From positions 1 through 64,000 of the forward strand of contig JAKANO010000015.1 of the NCBI GenBank assembly GCA_021812385.1: DNA of 64,000 nucleotides, in the 5' to 3' direction. Source of the DNA: Pseudomonadota bacterium. GTDB lineage: Bacteria; Pseudomonadota; Gammaproteobacteria; Burkholderiales; Thiobacteraceae. Below the pieces are notes generated by a model that saw only the letters and a program-made list of their open reading frames with translations, did no database searches and had not been told where the DNA came from. Shown in pieces: positions 43,836 to 53,307 of this stretch. Every line of letters begins with the position of its first letter. The first letter of the stretch is position 1. Made by a program: the position numbers and the translations under genes.

Positions 43836-45287
43836 TCAAGCCGCTGCCGCTAGAATTTCCGCCACACAGCACGTCAAGCGCATCGCGTAATCCAAGTGCA
43901 AAAACTCGTTCGGCCCATGCGCGTTGGAGTGCGGGCCGAGCACGCCGGTGATGACGAATTGCGCCTGCGGGTATTGCTGGCCGAGCATGCTCATGAAGGG
44001 GATGGTCACACCTTCGCCTAAAAATCCTGCGGCTTTTTCGTAATGATGTTGCGAGGATTGATTGAGCGCTTTTTCCAGCCAGGGCGCGAGCGGCGGTGCG
44101 CTCCAGCCGGTGGCGGCTTGTTCGATATCGAAGCTGACTGATGCTTGGTGCGGCGGATCGGCTTCCAGTATTTGCTTCAAGGTTTGCGCCGCTTGGCTTG
44201 CATCGATGGATGGCGGCAGGCGCAGCGAGAGTTTCAGCGCGGTGCTTGGGCGCAGCACATTGCCGGCGCTGGCCAGGGGCGGCAGGCCGTCCGCGCCGGT
44301 GACCGACAGCGTGGGACGCCAGGCGCGGTTGAGCACGAGTTGGGTCAAGTCCTTGGCCAGCGCCTGGGTGGCGCCGTGGAACGGGAATTTCTCGAAGATG
44401 CCGCGCCCCAAGATCTGCGCCGCTTGCGCCGCCTGGCGCTCGCGTTCCTCCGGGATTTCGGCGTGGAGCGCCGCAGGTAAGATTTTCCCCGTACTTTCAT
44501 CTTCGATGCGCGACAGCAATTGGCGTGCGATGCGAAAGCTGGATGGCACGACGCCACTGGCGTCTCCTGAGTGTACGCCCTCACTGAGTACGCTGACGCG
44601 CAGCGTGCCGCCGACCATCCCGCGTAATGATGAGGTACTCCACAGCCGTTCATAATCGCCGCAACCGGAATCCAATCCGATCACCAAATTGGGCGTGCCG
44701 ATACGCGGCGAGAGGGTTTGCATATAGGCCGGCAAGTCGGGGCTGCCGGATTCCTCGCTGGTTTCGATCAGTGCCACGCAGCGCGGGTGTGAGACGTTTT
44801 GGGTTTGCAGGGCGGCGATGGCGGCGAGCGAAGAAAAGATCGCATAGCCGTCATCGGCGCCGCCGCGCCCATAGAGCTTGCCGTCTTCGATCACCGGTTG
44901 CCACGGCCCCAAGTCGGCGCGCCAGCCCGTCATCTCGGGTTGCTTGTCCAGATGGCCGTAGAGCAACACCGTTTTGGGCCGATGCTCTTTGCGGTCGCGC
45001 TCCAGCAGTGGCGGCGAGCGCGTCTCGCCCTGGAATTCGGGAATGTCGATGAAGACCGTCGGCGTGAGTCCCGGCAGCCGCACCACCTCGATTTGCATGC
45101 CGGCAATGGCCTGTCGTTGTGCCCAGTTCACGGCCAAATCAACGGCGCGGTCGATGTGCCCATTGGCTTGCCAATCCGGATCGAACAGCGGCGACTTGGC
45201 TGGGATGGCGATGTATTCCGCAAGACGCGATGTAATGTCGGTTTGCCATTGCTGGGCAATGTGCAGGGCGAGTTTTCGCTGATCCAT
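43836..45287 (-). CDS. M20 family metallopeptidase (dipeptidase type)
   Basis: 483 residues. Di-zinc aminoacylase/carboxypeptidase fold: LLYGHLDKQPEM near 100 with the first His and Asp, GRGGADDGYAIFSS with bridging Asp, IETSEESGSPD near 175 with the general-base Glu pair, and a late His (LGPHSNAHGPNEF). The dimerisation domain is inserted at about 215-370. No signal peptide, so it probably acts in the cytoplasm on dipeptides. Convergent with the GGDEF-EAL gene. Confidence 0.92.
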   Translation of the reverse strand: MDQRKLALHIAQQWQTDITSRLAEYIAIPAKSPLFDPDWQANGHIDRAVDLAVNWAQRQAIAGMQIEVVRLPGLTPTVFIDIPEFQGETRSPPLLERDRKEHRPKTVLLYGHLDKQPEMTGWRADLGPWQPVIEDGKLYGRGGADDGYAIFSSLAAIAALQTQNVSHPRCVALIETSEESGSPDLPAYMQTLSPRIGTPNLVIGLDSGCGDYERLWSTSSLRGMVGGTLRVSVLSEGVHSGDASGVVPSSFRIARQLLSRIEDESTGKILPAALHAEIPEERERQAAQAAQILGRGIFEKFPFHGATQALAKDLTQLVLNRAWRPTLSVTGADGLPPLASAGNVLRPSTALKLSLRLPPSIDASQAAQTLKQILEADPPHQASVSFDIEQAATGWSAPPLAPWLEKALNQSSQHHYEKAAGFLGEGVTIPFMSMLGQQYPQAQFVITGVLGPHSNAHGPNEFLHLDYAMRLTCCVAEILAAAA

Positions 45288-45449
45288 AATTTTGTTCCGG
45301 CTAATTTTTAAAGGCCGAGATTATCCTTATTTTTTCAGTTTTCCAAGCGATAGTTTTTATTATCAATTGTTTTATATGAAATAAATAATGAATAATAAAT
45401 TGTAAATTTATAAATAAAAGATAAAATGAGATTTTTAAGGGAGAAAACC

Positions 45450-45878
45450 ATGCGTTATTTGCTCTTAATGCTGTCTATGATTTCGGCCATGGGTATGGTG
45501 AGTCCGGCCTTGGCCAAGACCCAAAAAGCCAAGCCGGTGACTTTTGTGATGCAGATGACAGTGGCAGAGGAGTTGCAACAACGGCGCGCTTTATTGCAAA
45601 TTGCCAAGGTGCTGGAAGATATCGGGCCGGATAAGGTTGCGATCGAGGTCGTGGCCTACGAAGGTGGAATCCTGTCCTTGCTGGCCAATAACGCTAGCAC
45701 CGCCTCGCTCGTGGCATCCTTGCATCGCCAGGGGGTGAAATTTAAAGCTTGCCGCATCAGTATGCGGGCCTCGGATTTGACCGAGTCCGATTTCCCCCTG
45801 GAAGTGGAGTTCGTGCCGGCCGGCGCGCCGGAGATGATCCGTCTGCAACTGCAAGGGGCGCGCTATTGGCGGCCTTAA
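45450..45878 (+). CDS. Secreted DsrE-like protein
   Basis: 142 residues from ATG 45450 (GGGAG nine bases upstream); signal peptide ends near SPALA. The mature part has the DsrE/F-like fold: VAIEVVAYEGGILSLL near 62-77, then a conserved Cys in GVKFKACRISM. Related proteins handle sulfur or sit beside redox genes; the single Cys suggests sulfur binding, but no partner sulfur genes are near. The 160 bases upstream are strikingly AT-rich. Confidence 0.78.
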   Translation: MRYLLLMLSMISAMGMVSPALAKTQKAKPVTFVMQMTVAEELQQRRALLQIAKVLEDIGPDKVAIEVVAYEGGILSLLANNASTASLVASLHRQGVKFKACRISMRASDLTESDFPLEVEFVPAGAPEMIRLQLQGARYWRP

Positions 45879-45898
45879 TACAAAAGCCCTTGGATAAT

Positions 45899-46495
45899 GT
45901 GCTAGAAACGACTGAAGAGCCGATTCGGACCAGCATTGTCAATGCCGCCGAAGCGCGCTTTGCGGAATACGGTTATACCAAGACCACGCTGAATGAGATC
46001 GCGGCCGAGGCCGGCATGTCGGCCGCCAATCTGTATCGATTTTTTGAGAATAAGCTGGATATCGCCGCAGCGGTGGCGCGGCGCTTGCTGGCGCGGCGCG
46101 AAGCGGCGCTGCATGCGGCGTTGCAGGGCGAGCAAGCCGCTGCGCTGCAATTGCAGGCTTATATCCTCACGGCGCTGCGCTTCGACCGAGAATTGGAGGC
46201 CGGCGCGCCGCACTTGGCCAAAATGTTGGAAAAGTTGATCGAGGAGCGCAAGGAACTGGCGGTGGCGCAGCGCAAGGCGCGCCAGGAATTGCTGACGCGC
46301 CTGGTTCAAAGCGGCATAAAAAACGGGGAATTTGCGCCGGGCGATGCCGCGCAAATCGCCCAAACACTGCGCGCCGCACTGATTTTATTCGAGACGCCGA
46401 CGCTGCATCGGCAATATCCGCAAGCGGAGATCGAGCGCTTGGCGCAGCAAGTGGTCACGGTTTTACTACAAGGTTTATGGATGGAGAAGGCATGA
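45899..46495 (+). CDS. TetR family transcriptional regulator
   Basis: 198 residues if started at GTG 45899; TTG 45890 is an alternative, and the longer open frame is unlikely because it overlaps the DsrE-like gene. The HTH domain is at about 8-55 (IVNAAEARFAEYGYTKTTLN, AAEAGMSAANLYRFF); the rest is the helical ligand domain. It ends in an ATGA overlap with the photolyase gene, so it probably regulates its own operon. Ligand unknown. Confidence 0.85.
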   Translation: MLETTEEPIRTSIVNAAEARFAEYGYTKTTLNEIAAEAGMSAANLYRFFENKLDIAAAVARRLLARREAALHAALQGEQAAALQLQAYILTALRFDRELEAGAPHLAKMLEKLIEERKELAVAQRKARQELLTRLVQSGIKNGEFAPGDAAQIAQTLRAALILFETPTLHRQYPQAEIERLAQQVVTVLLQGLWMEKA

Positions 46496-47928
46496 ACGCA
46501 ACAGCGGATGCAGCATTGGTTTGGTTTCGTCGCGATTTGCGCGCCTTCGATCACGCCGCCCTGTCGCGCGCCTTGCAGGCCTATACGCAGGTCTATTGCG
46601 TGTTCGTGTTCGATAGCGAAATCCTGGATGCGCTGGAAGATCGCAACGATCGGCGCGTCGAATTCATTTGGCTGACGATCAAGGAGCTCGACACCACGCT
46701 GCGCCAGATGGGCGGCGGCTTGATCGTGCGCCATGGCCGCGCCAGCGCTGAGCTGCCGCGCTTGGCGCGCGATTTGGGGGTGCGCGCGGTGTTTGCCAAT
46801 CGCGATTACGAGCCGCAAGCCATTCGACGCGACGCAACGGTGGCGGAAGACCTGGCGCAAAGCGGCATCGAATTTAACCTGCACAAGGATCAAGTGATCT
46901 TCGAGCGCGACGAGATCATGAGCGGCAGCAATCGGCCGTACAGCGTATACACCGCCTACAAAAATGCCTGGTTGAAGCGCCTCACCGACGACGATCTGCA
47001 AGTGCATCCGATTGCAGAGCTGGCGAGCCGCTTGGCGCCGCCGCCGGAAAGCAAGATGCCCAGCCTGCAGGAGTTGGGATTTATCAGCAGCGATCTGGCT
47101 AGCCTGGAAATCAAGCCCGGCATGTCCGGCGCGCGCGATGCTTGGGAGAAATTCGCGCCGCGCTTGGCCAATTACGAAAACACGCGTGATTTTCCGGCGC
47201 TGGACGGCACTTCGCATCTGGGCGTGCATTTGCGCTTCGGTACATTGTCCATTCGCAGCCTGGCGCGCCATGTGTATTACGCCGCCGGCAAGGGCGCGCA
47301 AGTGTGGCTGTCGGAGCTGATCTGGCGCGAGTTTTTTCAGATGATTTTGTACCACCATCCGCGGGTCACGCAGAACGCTTTCCGCACCGAGTTCGACGCC
47401 ATTGTTTGGGATGAGCGCGAAGATCTGTTTCAAGCCTGGTGCGATGGGCGCACCGGCTATCCGATTGTCGATGCCGCGATGCGGCAATTGAACCAGACCG
47501 GCTTCATGCATAATCGGCTGCGCATGATCGCGGCGTCATTTCTGGTCAAGGACTTGCACATCCATTGGCTGAAAGGCGAGCGCTACTTCGCGCGCAAGCT
47601 GCTCGACTACGATCTGGCGGCGAATAACGGCAACTGGCAGTGGGCGGCCTCCACCGGCTGCGATGCGCAGCCGTATTTCCGCATTTTTAATCCGCTGACC
47701 CAGTCCGAGCGCTTCGATCCGGATGGGGTGTTTATTAAACGCTTCGTGCCGGAGCTGGCTGGGTTGGAGACGCGCGATATTCACGCGCCGTGGAATTTAT
47801 TGCCGATTGAGCAGCAAGCCTGCGGTGTACTGCTGGGGCGCGATTATCCGGCGCCGATCGTCGATCATGAGGCGGCGCGCGCCAAAACCTTGGCCTTGTT
47901 CAAGGCGGTACGGGCCGATGCGGCCTAA
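46492..47928 (+). CDS. phrB: Deoxyribodipyrimidine photolyase
   Basis: 478 residues from ATG 46492, overlapping the TetR stop by four bases. Uses blue light and FADH- to split cyclobutane pyrimidine dimers. N-terminal antenna-binding fold (LVWFRRDLRAFDHAAL); FAD-binding C-terminal half with WREFFQMILYHHPRV near 290, GRTGYPIVDAAMRQL, FMHNRLRMIAASFLVKD and NNGNWQWAASTGCDAQPYFR near 380-400. Class I CPD photolyase features are complete. Confidence 0.95.
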   Translation: MNATADAALVWFRRDLRAFDHAALSRALQAYTQVYCVFVFDSEILDALEDRNDRRVEFIWLTIKELDTTLRQMGGGLIVRHGRASAELPRLARDLGVRAVFANRDYEPQAIRRDATVAEDLAQSGIEFNLHKDQVIFERDEIMSGSNRPYSVYTAYKNAWLKRLTDDDLQVHPIAELASRLAPPPESKMPSLQELGFISSDLASLEIKPGMSGARDAWEKFAPRLANYENTRDFPALDGTSHLGVHLRFGTLSIRSLARHVYYAAGKGAQVWLSELIWREFFQMILYHHPRVTQNAFRTEFDAIVWDEREDLFQAWCDGRTGYPIVDAAMRQLNQTGFMHNRLRMIAASFLVKDLHIHWLKGERYFARKLLDYDLAANNGNWQWAASTGCDAQPYFRIFNPLTQSERFDPDGVFIKRFVPELAGLETRDIHAPWNLLPIEQQACGVLLGRDYPAPIVDHEAARAKTLALFKAVRADAA

Positions 47929-48000
47929 TGTATTAATGAATGCGCGGGTGGCGCAAGCATATAATGGCAAGCTCCAGGGCCTTATATAATTATCGGCCGG

Positions 48001-49128
48001 ATGGACAGCACAAGGAATGGCGGTATGCAGCGACCAAGCAGACGGGTGAGCGATCAGCGCGATAGTAACGATCGACGCGCCCTGCCGGATCGCCGACGCG
48101 ATGCGCATTGGTCCGCCGCCACACGTTTTCCCGGTTGGACGGAACAGAAAGTGCAATTCCTCACGCGCTATTTGTTCATTGTGCTGGGGGTGGTGTTCTT
48201 CAATTTCTCCGGTGAGTTCAAGCCGACTTGGCTCACGCTGCCGCAGCTCAACGCGGTGTTCGGCATCTACTTCATCATCAACAGTTTGGCCTTCGTGCAT
48301 GCGCACATGCACACCGATTCCACCTGGCGCTATCGCGCAGCCATGTGGATCGATATCGCCCTGGTGTCTTTGTGCGTGCTGAACGACCCCTACAGCATTC
48401 CGCCCTCATTGCTGGTGTTCATCATGGTGGTGCTGGGCAATGGCATGCGCTACGGCATGCGCCTGTTCGGCGAGGCGCTCACCGGCTCCTTCGCCGGCGC
48501 CATGCTGGCCCTGAGCTTGCGCAATATCGGCAGCGCCGATGGGCTGACGCCGGGCGTGATGTTCCTCAATCTGTTCGGCGGCATTATCCTGGTCTACGCC
48601 TACATCCTGATGAGCCGCATCGAAGCCTCGCGCATCGAATTGGAGCGGCAAAGCAGCGTCGATTCCCTGACCGGCCTGATGAACCGGCGCGCCTTGTTCG
48701 ATATGGCGGATTATCTATTCGAGCGCCTGGCGCAGGGCAAGAATCTGGTGGTGATGTTCGCCGACCTGGACAAGTTCAAAGCGGTCAACGATACCTACGG
48801 CCATGCTGCCGGCGACGATGTGCTGAAAGAATTCGCGATCACCCTGCGCGACTGCATGCGCGGTTCGGATATTGCCGCGCGCTTCGGCGGTGACGAGTTC
48901 GTGCTGCTGCTGCCGAATACCGCGCTCGACGAAGCGCGCGCGGTGGCGCTGCGCTTGCAGGCCAGGACCGAGCAATTCGCGCAGCAAAAACAGATCGACC
49001 TCAGCGTCAGCATCGGCATCGGCGAAGCGCCCACCCACGGCCAGGATCTGGCGGTCTTGCTGGAACAAGTGGATCAAGCCATGTATCGCGCCAAGGCGGA
49101 TGGCAGGAATATTGCGGTGATTGTTTGA
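48001..49128 (+). CDS. Membrane GGDEF diguanylate cyclase
   Basis: 375 residues. A basic N-terminal tail of about 45 residues precedes several membrane helices (about 55-205), then a GGDEF domain (about 215-375). The inhibitory RGSD site lies five residues before the intact GGDEF. No periplasmic sensor domain is evident, so the membrane part (MASE-like) may sense directly. It is separated from phrB by 72 bases. Confidence 0.92.
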   Translation: MDSTRNGGMQRPSRRVSDQRDSNDRRALPDRRRDAHWSAATRFPGWTEQKVQFLTRYLFIVLGVVFFNFSGEFKPTWLTLPQLNAVFGIYFIINSLAFVHAHMHTDSTWRYRAAMWIDIALVSLCVLNDPYSIPPSLLVFIMVVLGNGMRYGMRLFGEALTGSFAGAMLALSLRNIGSADGLTPGVMFLNLFGGIILVYAYILMSRIEASRIELERQSSVDSLTGLMNRRALFDMADYLFERLAQGKNLVVMFADLDKFKAVNDTYGHAAGDDVLKEFAITLRDCMRGSDIAARFGGDEFVLLLPNTALDEARAVALRLQARTEQFAQQKQIDLSVSIGIGEAPTHGQDLAVLLEQVDQAMYRAKADGRNIAVIV

Positions 49129-49138
49129 ACGGACATCT

Positions 49139-49199
49139 GTAGGGGCGAGGCATGCCTCGCCCGCTACGTTAAACGGGCCGGGCATGCCCGGCCCCTACA
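49139..49199. repeat. Nested palindromes between the GGDEF gene and the tonB-like gene
   Basis: GGGCGAGGCATGCCTCGCCC (49142-49161) and GGGCCGGGCATGCCCGGCCC (49175-49194) are both perfect palindromes. The outer TGTAGGGGC also faces GCCCCTACA. The double hairpin separates convergent genes and may end transcription from both sides. Confidence 0.85.
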
Positions 49200-49205
49200 A
49201 GTATT

Positions 49206-50126
49206 TTATTGGCTGGCGAGCTGATCGGAGCGGGTAAAGCTCCAGGTGCGCGTGATGCCGAGAATGTCGTAGTCTTTGCGAATATCGTCGGGAAAAGCCG
49301 AATAAGGCGCCGCCAGTTTGATAATCCGAATCGCCGCCTGATCCAAGATTTTAGAGCCCGACGAGCGCACCACATCGGCGCTGTCCACGCTGCCGTCAGA
49401 GCGGATATTCACGGTAATCTGCAAGGTGCCATACAGCTTTTTTTGCCGCGCTTCTTCCGGATAATTTAAATTTCCTACGCGCTCCACTTTCAGGCGCCAG
49501 CTTTCCACATATTGCGCGAAGCGATATTCATCGGTGCGGGCGCCGATTTCCTTGCGTTTCGGCCGGCTTTGGTAGGCGTTGTGCTCGCGGGCGATTTGCG
49601 CTTCTAGGCGTGCGATTTGCAAGCTGCGCGTCATGATGTCGACAGCGTCCGGGGCTTGGCCGGGCTGCGGTTGCGCCTGGGTCGGGGGCGCGGGTCGGGT
49701 CAAATCCGGCTTGGATTTTATTTGCAACAGCAAGCGCGCTTGCTGTTGCTCCATTTCCTGCACTTGCTGCATGCGGGTCTTCAACTCGAGCTGCGGCTCG
49801 GCATCTTTTTGCAGCGGGAACGGCGTGGTGGCGACAGCCTTGGCGTCGGTGTTGCCGCCGCCATCCAAGTTGGTTTGGGCCAAGGCATCGGCTTTCACCG
49901 GGCGCTGTGCGGATTTGCTGTTGACCAGCACCACTTGCAAGGAAGTCGGCGCGTTATCGCTGCTTTTGCGTGTGGAATGGCTGAAGTGCACCAACAACAA
50001 AAGGCCGTGCAGCAATAGCGATATAACGAGAAAGTAGAGCAGATAGTGCGGTTGCTTGCGCTGCGCGCCATACAACTGCGAATTCGGGATGTTGATCGGG
50101 CGTACTTGGCCCAAGACTGCACTCAT
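49206..50126 (-). CDS. TonB family energy transducer
   Basis: 306 residues. One N-terminal membrane helix (YLLYFLVISLLLHGLLLLV near 29-47), a long Pro/Gln-rich periplasmic linker with coiled-coil potential, and a C-terminal TonB domain (about 215-306: YPEEARQKKLYGTLQITVNI, DGSVDSADVVRSSG). It transmits proton-motive force to outer-membrane receptors or related machines. No exbBD genes or receptor are adjacent. It follows the RNase gene on the same strand. Confidence 0.88.
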   Translation of the reverse strand: MSAVLGQVRPINIPNSQLYGAQRKQPHYLLYFLVISLLLHGLLLLVHFSHSTRKSSDNAPTSLQVVLVNSKSAQRPVKADALAQTNLDGGGNTDAKAVATTPFPLQKDAEPQLELKTRMQQVQEMEQQQARLLLQIKSKPDLTRPAPPTQAQPQPGQAPDAVDIMTRSLQIARLEAQIAREHNAYQSRPKRKEIGARTDEYRFAQYVESWRLKVERVGNLNYPEEARQKKLYGTLQITVNIRSDGSVDSADVVRSSGSKILDQAAIRIIKLAAPYSAFPDDIRKDYDILGITRTWSFTRSDQLASQ

Positions 50127-50178
50127 TTCAATAGGATATCCTGCATCGCTGCATTGTAAAGATTAACTTTCGCTCATG

Positions 50179-52020
50179 CTAGACCGGCACCAAGCTCAGA
50201 AAAGGACAGCTGAGTTCCAGGGTAAGTAAATCCATGTCGCGCAAGGTGAGTTTGACGCGCGTGCCGGGCGCGGCTTCGGGCATGGCGATGGCTTTCACCA
50301 CCAGCGGCACATTTTCCAGGCGCACCAGATTTTCACGAATGACCGCGCCGCTGACCTCGGTGATGCCCTCTTGCTGGAAATAGCGCATTACCCAATATTT
50401 TTCCATCTGGCGCTGAAAATCATTATAAGCCTCGTAAGCCTGCTCAAAGGCGAATACGGTGCCTTCCAGTTCCTCGGTTTTGACCCTATAGGGCGGCGTT
50501 TCGCCGCGTACCAAGGCAATCAGTTGACGTTGATTGACCAGGTCAATGTAGCGCCGCAAGGGTGAGCTGGACCAAGTGTAATGCGCCACCCCCAAACCTT
50601 GGTGGCCCAAGGGTTCCGTGGTCATGCGGGTTTTGCCGCTGGTCTGGGCGCGGTAAATGGCCGCGACTTTATGCTCCGCCAGCATGTCGCCCCAGCGGCT
50701 ATTCGCCAGGATCATCATCTCCGCGACCACCTTATCGATGGGTGTGCCGCGCATGCGGTGCGTGATCTGCACGCGATCTTCGATCACTTTGAAACTGTAT
50801 TCCGGGATCAAGCCGCGGCCGGTATCTTTGACGCCGCGCTGCACTTCCAAGTGATTGGCAAATTGCCACAACCATTCCAGCTCGGTGCGATATGCATAAT
50901 CCTCGCCTTGTCCAATGGTCTCGACATTGAACAGCGGTTCGAGTTGTTCGTGGCGCAAGTTGGCGGCGATGGTCACTTGCTCCACGCGGCTTTCCATGGC
51001 GCGCACGCTGAAGTCCGGCGCCACGGTGAGATACAGCGACAGCGCCGGGCAGGCTGCACCCTGCTTGAGCGTGAATACTTCGACCGCGCTGTCCGGCAGC
51101 ATGGTGATTTTTTGCCCCGGCATATACACCGTGGATAGGCGCCGGCGCGCAATGGCTTCCAACGGCGACTCTAGCGCGATGCCCAAGGCGGGTGCGGCGA
51201 TATGAATGCCGACGCAGTAGTCGCCGTTGTCGAGTTTTTGCAGGGAAAAAGCATCGTCGATTTCGGTGGTGGTTTCATCGTCGATGCTGAACGCGGAAAC
51301 GGCGGCCAAGGGTAAATCGGCGGGAGCTAAGCAATCCAAGCTGCCGCTAAAGCCCGGCCCGGCAGGAAACCACTCGCGTAAAAAACGGTTGAGATGAAAA
51401 TCGTGCGTCGAAGGAATCGCGCCGCATTTCGCCAGCAAGTGCAGTGCGCTCAACCCGCAGGCAGTAGCGGCTTGTTCCAGCGCTTTGGTCTCGACCGCGT
51501 TCTTTTCCGGTGCGTAGAGCAGCGCCGGCAAATGCGCAGGAAATTCGACTGGCAAGTGAAAGCTGCGCAGCTCTTCGACATAGCGCGCCAGCAGGGCGGC
51601 CTGTAGGCGCTTGCGTTCCTCGCTGGCCAGCGCGGCCTTCAGCGCATCCGCCGGCGCGGCCTTATAGCGGCCACGGCCCTTCTTGTAAAAATACATCGGC
51701 GCGCTGTGCAAGCGCAGCAGCAAACCGGCGGTCTCGACCGCGTTGGGCGCGTGGCCGAAATAATCGCGGCCCAAGCTTTGATGCTCGAATTCTTCCGTGC
51801 CGCTGACTTCCCACAAAAAGCTTAGATCGATGCCGTCCGCGAGCGCCTGCGCCGCTTCCATGAAACCGCTGAGCGCCGGTTCCTTGAATTGCAGCAAGAC
51901 ATTGCCGGCCTTGATCTTGGCGCGCTTGCCGTGCAGGGTTTCAACCTGGAACGAAGTGGTATTGTCGGCGAGGATGGTGCCGACTTTGAAGCCGCCATCC
52001 TCTTCGAAGAAAACATGCAT
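50179..52020 (-). CDS. RNase II family (RNB-domain) exoribonuclease
   Basis: 613 residues. The catalytic RNB domain shows IDDETTTEIDDAFS near residue 247, with the Asp quartet that binds Mg2+, and RRRLSTVYMPGQKITMLP. The Arg-rich SSSPLRRYIDLVNQRQLIA near 490 completes the exit channel. The N-terminal region is cold-shock-like and the C-terminus S1-like. Related betaproteobacterial proteins are annotated as ribonuclease II. The downstream neighbour is the TonB-family gene. Confidence 0.9.
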   Translation of the reverse strand: MHVFFEEDGGFKVGTILADNTTSFQVETLHGKRAKIKAGNVLLQFKEPALSGFMEAAQALADGIDLSFLWEVSGTEEFEHQSLGRDYFGHAPNAVETAGLLLRLHSAPMYFYKKGRGRYKAAPADALKAALASEERKRLQAALLARYVEELRSFHLPVEFPAHLPALLYAPEKNAVETKALEQAATACGLSALHLLAKCGAIPSTHDFHLNRFLREWFPAGPGFSGSLDCLAPADLPLAAVSAFSIDDETTTEIDDAFSLQKLDNGDYCVGIHIAAPALGIALESPLEAIARRRLSTVYMPGQKITMLPDSAVEVFTLKQGAACPALSLYLTVAPDFSVRAMESRVEQVTIAANLRHEQLEPLFNVETIGQGEDYAYRTELEWLWQFANHLEVQRGVKDTGRGLIPEYSFKVIEDRVQITHRMRGTPIDKVVAEMMILANSRWGDMLAEHKVAAIYRAQTSGKTRMTTEPLGHQGLGVAHYTWSSSPLRRYIDLVNQRQLIALVRGETPPYRVKTEELEGTVFAFEQAYEAYNDFQRQMEKYWVMRYFQQEGITEVSGAVIRENLVRLENVPLVVKAIAMPEAAPGTRVKLTLRDMDLLTLELSCPFLSLVPV

Positions 52021-52119
52021 GGGGAAACTGCCGGAAAAAGGAGCGCCAGTTTACCGGAAGTTCCGCATGGCATCCACCGTGGCGTCGGCGGCGATGCTGC
52101 GCGCACCTCGACTCAAGCG

Positions 52120-52689
52120 TTATCCGCTCATCTCCGCAAACGCCAAAATTTCATCCAGATAATTTTCAAACTGCTGAAAGCTGTGATCCCCACCCGGAAT
52201 CACGCACTGCTTCGCCCCGGCATAACGCGCCACTGCAGCGCGATAATCCAACAGTTCATCGCCCGTCTGTACCAGCAGAAAATAATGCTCCGGATGCAAG
52301 GTCTCGACTTCCAAGGCCTGCAATTCCGCCAGATGCTGCGCCGTCAGCTCGTAAGTTTCGCTGGTGTAGTAATTGCGTTGCGGCCCCAGCAGCGGCGCCA
52401 GCAAGCGATACGGCGCCACCGCCGGATTGATCAACACCGCGCGCAAGCCATGCCGTTCTGCAAGATACGTCGCGTAATACCCGCCGAGCGAACTGCCCAC
52501 CAAGGTCGGCTTGCTCGGCATTTGCGCGAGCAAGGATTCCACCAGCACCATCGCCTGCGCCGGCCGATGCGGTAGATCGGGTGCGACAAACTGCGCGCCA
52601 CGGCCCAGGCGATCCAGATGCGCTTGCAGTACTTGCGCTTTGTGCGAGGAATGCGCGCTGTTGAAGCCGTGTAGGTAGAGGAGCGTCAA
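52120..52689 (-). CDS. YqiA-like alpha/beta-hydrolase (esterase)
   Basis: 189 residues. Serine hydrolase: nucleophile elbow GSSLGGYYATYLAE near residues 66-79, oxyanion LHGFNSAHSSHKA at the N-terminus, and catalytic His in GGDHSFQQF near 168. Similar to E. coli YqiA in size and sequence. The open frame starts at 52689. It ends 99 bases upstream of the RNase II-family gene, on the same strand. Confidence 0.9.
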   Translation of the reverse strand: MTLLYLHGFNSAHSSHKAQVLQAHLDRLGRGAQFVAPDLPHRPAQAMVLVESLLAQMPSKPTLVGSSLGGYYATYLAERHGLRAVLINPAVAPYRLLAPLLGPQRNYYTSETYELTAQHLAELQALEVETLHPEHYFLLVQTGDELLDYRAAVARYAGAKQCVIPGGDHSFQQFENYLDEILAFAEMSG

Positions 52690-52812
52690 GGGTTGTTCCG
52701 ATTAAGGCGCGGGGCTTTAGTAAAGACATTCTGTAATGCGGGCTTGATTTCGATTTTTGGTTGAACAATTACACGATAACCAAAATTGTATTACGTGGTT
52801 GTTTATCCCCGC

Positions 52813-52884
52813 GCCTAAAGGCTCAAATTAATCCATTTCGGACAGGTGTGTTTTAGAAAGCAGGCATTGAACGCGTTGTTATGC
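52813..52884 (-). other. attC-like site at the 3' end of the VOC gene
   Basis: On the minus strand, GCATAACAACGCGTTCAA at the VOC stop codon matches the R''-L'' half of integron attC sites (compare TAACAA..TTCAAG). About 50 bases on, TTTGAGCC and TTTAGGC resemble L' and a mutated R'. The imperfect symmetry suggests a decayed recombination site. Confidence 0.4.
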
Positions 52885-53295
52885 GTTTTCATCTGTGGGA
52901 CCAACCCAAAACAACGGGTTATGCGCCACCTCCCAAAGATGGCCATCAATATCTTTGAAGTAACCGCTGTAGCCGCCCCAAAATACCTTCTGTGGTTTCT
53001 TAACTAAAGTTGCTCCAGCCTCGACTGCTTGCGATACCACCTTATCAACCTCTTTTTCAGAGGTGACGTTGTGCGCTAGCGTAAATGCTTCGAAACCTTC
53101 ACCTTTAGAAGAAACCGTTGCATCTTCAGCCAGTGCTTCCCGGCCATACAACCCAAGCCATGTACCGTTGAGAGTGAAGAAAGCAACCTCGGGCGGCGAC
53201 TCCATTCGAGGAAACCCCAGTCCTTTTTCATAGAACTCGATGGCCGCGGCAAGATCGCGAACACCGAGCGTGATCATGCTGATTCTTGGCTTCAT
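52879..53295 (-). CDS. VOC/glyoxalase-fold protein
   Basis: 138 residues. Two beta-alpha-beta-beta-beta units: SMITLGVRDLAAAIEFYEKG at the N-terminus and a second half ending GYSGYFKDIDGHLWEVAHNP, whose Glu is the usual metal ligand. Enzymatic substrate unknown; VOC proteins include glyoxalase, dioxygenases and resistance proteins. Base use is less GC-rich than the flanks. Short sequences on both sides resemble integron attC half-sites, so it may be a gene cassette; VOC genes are frequent cassette cargo. Confidence 0.88.
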   Translation of the reverse strand: MKPRISMITLGVRDLAAAIEFYEKGLGFPRMESPPEVAFFTLNGTWLGLYGREALAEDATVSSKGEGFEAFTLAHNVTSEKEVDKVVSQAVEAGATLVKKPQKVFWGGYSGYFKDIDGHLWEVAHNPLFWVGPTDENA

Positions 53296-53307
53296 TGGCG
53301 AGATTTC

